A stretch of DNA of 14,549 nt from Candidatus Bathyarchaeota archaeon (GTDB lineage Archaea; Thermoproteota; Bathyarchaeia; Bathyarchaeales; Bathycorpusculaceae), in NCBI GenBank assembly GCA_018396615.1, contig JAGTQT010000013.1, positions 12,354-26,902 on the forward strand. Direction: 5' to 3'. Below the pieces are notes generated by a model. It worked only from the letters and a program-made list of their open reading frames with translations, searched no databases and was not told where the DNA came from. The translations under genes were made by a program, and so were the position numbers. How positions within the stretch are numbered: the stretch's first letter is position 1; each line of letters begins with the position of its first letter. Shown here piece after piece: positions 12,929-14,549 of the stretch.

Positions 12929-13675
12929 TCATGCCAATAGAGTCTTTAGGATTGACATTAACCCAATTCCAGTTAAAAGAGCTAACAGCTGAATCAGAGA
13001 TTCTTTTGCTTGATTTCTTTTGTGAAGTTCCGGCATTAAATCTGTTGCAGCTATGTATATGAAGCCTCCCGCTGCAAATGGGACCAAGAATACATCAATG
13101 CCTTGTGTGTATGAGGCTAAATAGTAGGTTAAGAGAGAACCAGCAACAGCGGTGAGAGCTGAAACAAAATTGTATGCAAGTGCTTTCCATTTACTGAGAC
13201 CCCCATATACTAGGACCCCAAAGTCGCCGATTTCTTGAGGAATTTCATGAAAAATCACTGCCAAGGTTGTGGCGATGCCTATGCTATAAGAGATGATAAA
13301 GCTACCTGCTATAATCATTCCGTCGATAAAGTTGTGAACTCCATCTCCAATCAAATTGAGATACACAAAGGTGTGGATTGGGCATTTCTCTTCGTGGCAG
13401 TGACGCCAATATAGGAATTTTTCCATAATAAAGAAAACTATGATGCCAGCAATTGCGTAATAGAGTATAGACTCGTGCGCTTGGCCCGTTTCTTCTAAAG
13501 ATTCTGGCAGCAAATGAATGAATGCGCCTCCTATCAACGCGCCACATGAGAAGCCTACGAGCGCCATTAAAATGCGCCTTAGAAAAGCCTCTTTTAGACC
13601 GATGGATAGGATGCCTATTAGAGAAATCAAACTTACTACCGTTACAGACGCGAGAATCGCAATTAGATCAGCCGT
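12929..13675 (-). CDS. ZIP family divalent-metal transporter, ACG start
   Basis: ZIP proteins move Zn2+, Fe2+ or Mn2+ into the cytoplasm. Both signature helices are visible: HN-FIDGMIIAGSF (H114, N115, D118 from the ACG start) and HEIPQEIGDFGVL (H143, E144, E148, D151), plus a cytoplasmic metal-rich loop HCHEEKCPIH and about eight hydrophobic segments. A TTG at 13630 would leave only half of the first membrane helix. Reading from the ACG at 13675 restores it: ADLIAILASVTVVSLISLIG. TAA stands directly before the ACG, so no earlier start exists, and GAGGT ends 8 nt upstream. The gene follows DUF134 by 37 bp on the same strand and is probably in its operon. Confidence 0.88.
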   Translation of the reverse strand, partial: TADLIAILASVTVVSLISLIGILSIGLKEAFLRRILMALVGFSCGALIGGAFIHLLPESLEETGQAHESILYYAIAGIIVFFIMEKFLYWRHCHEEKCPIHTFVYLNLIGDGVHNFIDGMIIAGSFIISYSIGIATTLAVIFHEIPQEIGDFGVLVYGGLSKWKALAYNFVSALTAVAGSLLTYYLASYTQGIDVFLVPFAAGGFIYIAATDLMPELHKRNQAKESLIQLLALLTGIGLMSILKTLLA

Positions 13676-13712
13676 TTACTTCGACCTCACAGCCATTTTT
13701 GCTCCTTTATTA

Positions 13713-14039
13713 TTAAGGTTGGCGATTGCCTTCAGATACAGGTGGAACGATGTATACTGGTCTTCCTTCGCTGAGGGCTTGAGCGGTCTTCTTTCTTGCG
13801 CTTTGTACTAGTCTCCATACTGTTCCTCTGGAGACGCCCATTCTCTGTCCAGCCTCTTCTTGCGATAAACCTTCCAAGTCGACTAATCTAAAAGCTTCAA
13901 GTTCTGCCATTTCCAAGAGTATAGGCTCCAGGTTTCTTGGTGGATTAGGAGTAAAATTGGTTATTGGCGGCGTCACCCCTAACATAATGGGTTTTGGAAA
14001 TCTTCCCCTTCTGCCACATCTATGTCTTCGTCGCCACAC
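13713..14039 (-). CDS. DUF134-family DNA-binding protein
   Basis: This 108-residue protein has a basic Arg-rich start (WRRRHRCGRRGRFPKP), then the DUF134 core LEMAELEAFRLVDLEGLSQE, EAGQRMGVSRGTVWRLVQSA, RKKTAQAL. This is a sigma-4-like helix-turn-helix found in small archaeal and anaerobe regulators, often beside Mrp/NifX-type or DUF5320 genes. It starts with GTG; GGGGAAG lies about 5 nt upstream. The gene is divergent from the DUF5320 gene and upstream of the ZIP transporter, so it may regulate one or both. The inverted repeat at 14061-14075 is a plausible binding site. Confidence 0.85.
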   Translation of the reverse strand: MWRRRHRCGRRGRFPKPIMLGVTPPITNFTPNPPRNLEPILLEMAELEAFRLVDLEGLSQEEAGQRMGVSRGTVWRLVQSARKKTAQALSEGRPVYIVPPVSEGNRQP

Positions 14040-14060
14040 TATTGCTTCCCCTACTCAGTT

Positions 14061-14075
14061 GATATTCCTAATATC
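14061..14075. promoter_or_regulatory. Inverted repeat in the DUF134/DUF5320 divergent promoter
   Basis: GATATT and AATATC flank CCT. It lies 22 bp upstream of the DUF134 start and next to the plus-strand TATA element, the expected place for an autoregulatory operator. Confidence 0.4.
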
Positions 14076-14084
14076 GAGCGGAAC

Positions 14085-14094
14085 TTTTATATAT
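14085..14094 (+). promoter_or_regulatory. TATA box of the DUF5320 gene
   Basis: TTTTATATAT predicts a start near 14116. The leader carries GAGGT at 14140-14144, 9 nt before the ATG. Confidence 0.5.
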
Positions 14095-14153
14095 TTCTGT
14101 GCTTTATCACATAATTGAATTTGTGCATAAACACAAAAAGAGGTAAAAATAGA

Positions 14154-14549
14154 ATGCCGTGGGGAGATAGAACAGGACCTTGGGGTTTAGGACCCATGAC
14201 TGGAAGAGCAGCTGGATACTGTGCAGGCTATCCTGTTCCCGGATACATGAATCCAATTCCCGGGCTTGGTTGGGGATTTGGATTCGGCAGATGGTGGGGC
14301 AGAGGCCGCGGATTCGGCTTTGGCAGAGGCTGGGGCAGGGGATTCGGTCGAGGTTTTCGTAGATGGTTGTGGGCGTATCCATGGTATGGATATCAGCCAC
14401 CCTACACTGCTTATGGTCTAGGATACGGATATGGATTGCCTTACATGACTTATGGCTCGGGATACGGGTATCCTTGGAGTGCATATCTCATGCCAAGATA
14501 TCCATATCCTCCGACAGCGTATCAGTACTGGTATCCTCCAGCGCCATAC
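14154..14549 (+). CDS. DUF5320-type Gly/Tyr/Trp-rich protein, 3' end outside the window
   Basis: The open frame of 132 codons begins MPWGDRTGPWGLGPMTGRAA, then GYCAGY, the typical DUF5320 opening found in anaerobic archaea and bacteria near Mrp/NifX-family genes. What follows is a low-complexity region: first G/F/R/W-rich (GRWWGRGRGFGFGRGWGRGF), then Y/P/G-rich (YGYQPPYTAYGLGYGYGLPY and similar). The start is clear from GAGGT 9 nt upstream. The function is unknown; the single early Cys and the low complexity suggest a flexible or self-associating protein. There is no stop before the window ends. Confidence 0.8.
   Translation, partial: MPWGDRTGPWGLGPMTGRAAGYCAGYPVPGYMNPIPGLGWGFGFGRWWGRGRGFGFGRGWGRGFGRGFRRWLWAYPWYGYQPPYTAYGLGYGYGLPYMTYGSGYGYPWSAYLMPRYPYPPTAYQYWYPPAPY

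Noticed and set aside
14107..14484. 125-codon minus-strand frame at the window end
   Set aside because: Mirror of the repetitive DUF5320 coding sequence, which has a proper start and ribosome site on the plus strand.

Overview
This window is archaeal chromosomal DNA, most likely from a TACK-type lineage close to Bathyarchaeia. That placement is inferred from gene content, not from a marker-gene tree. The archaeal features are an Alba chromatin protein, a class III (type IV-like) pilin, a Roadblock/LC7 pair, HTH_45-type winged helices, an FmdE-domain protein, DUF134, two tRNA genes without an encoded CCA, and TATA boxes about 25-30 nt before likely transcription starts. I see no CRISPR array, insertion sequence, phage gene or rRNA.

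Layout. 10-1054 (minus): a SWIM zinc-finger protein of the Sws1 type downstream of an Hsp20 chaperone. 1159-2843 (minus): an IMPase/FBPase-type phosphatase overlapping an ICC-like metallophosphoesterase. 3054-3269 (plus): a small winged-helix gene interrupted by an in-frame TAG, converging on an HTH_45 regulator. 3699-5881 (minus): a compact cluster of pilin, coiled-coil protein, Roadblock plus AbrB-like protein, and short Roadblock protein, which may be a surface-filament module with its own control proteins. 6074-6409 (minus): a winged-helix regulator. 6808-7095 (plus): alba with a clear stem-loop terminator. 7216-8256 (minus): an orphan oligopeptide-ABC ATPase. 8461-8538 (minus): a 25-residue mini-gene with its own promoter and ribosome site. 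8656-9648 (minus): ThiL. 9770-10750 (plus): a tandem GNAT acetyltransferase. 10863-11552 (plus): tRNA-Thr(CGT), a Cys-rich zinc protein, and a tRNA-Pro(TGG) carrying an insertion. 11685-12926 (plus): a frameshifted membrane protein that looks like an ECF S component, an FmdE-domain protein and a helical protein. 12929-14039 (minus): a DUF134 regulator followed by a ZIP metal transporter. 14154 to the end (plus): a DUF5320-type Gly/Tyr/Trp-rich protein that runs off the window.

The most striking observation is that four separate genes (the winged helix at 3054, the ABC ATPase at 8256, thiL at 9648 and the ZIP transporter at 13675) have no ATG, GTG or TTG between the upstream in-frame stop and their conserved N-terminus. 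Each instead has an in-frame ACG exactly where the protein should begin, 6-8 nt after a Shine-Dalgarno motif. This suggests recurrent ACG initiation, or C-to-U editing of the start codon, in this organism. The reading rests on sequence alone. Two other lesions in the window (the TAG in the winged helix and a 1-nt frameshift in the membrane protein) mean that sequence error must also be considered.
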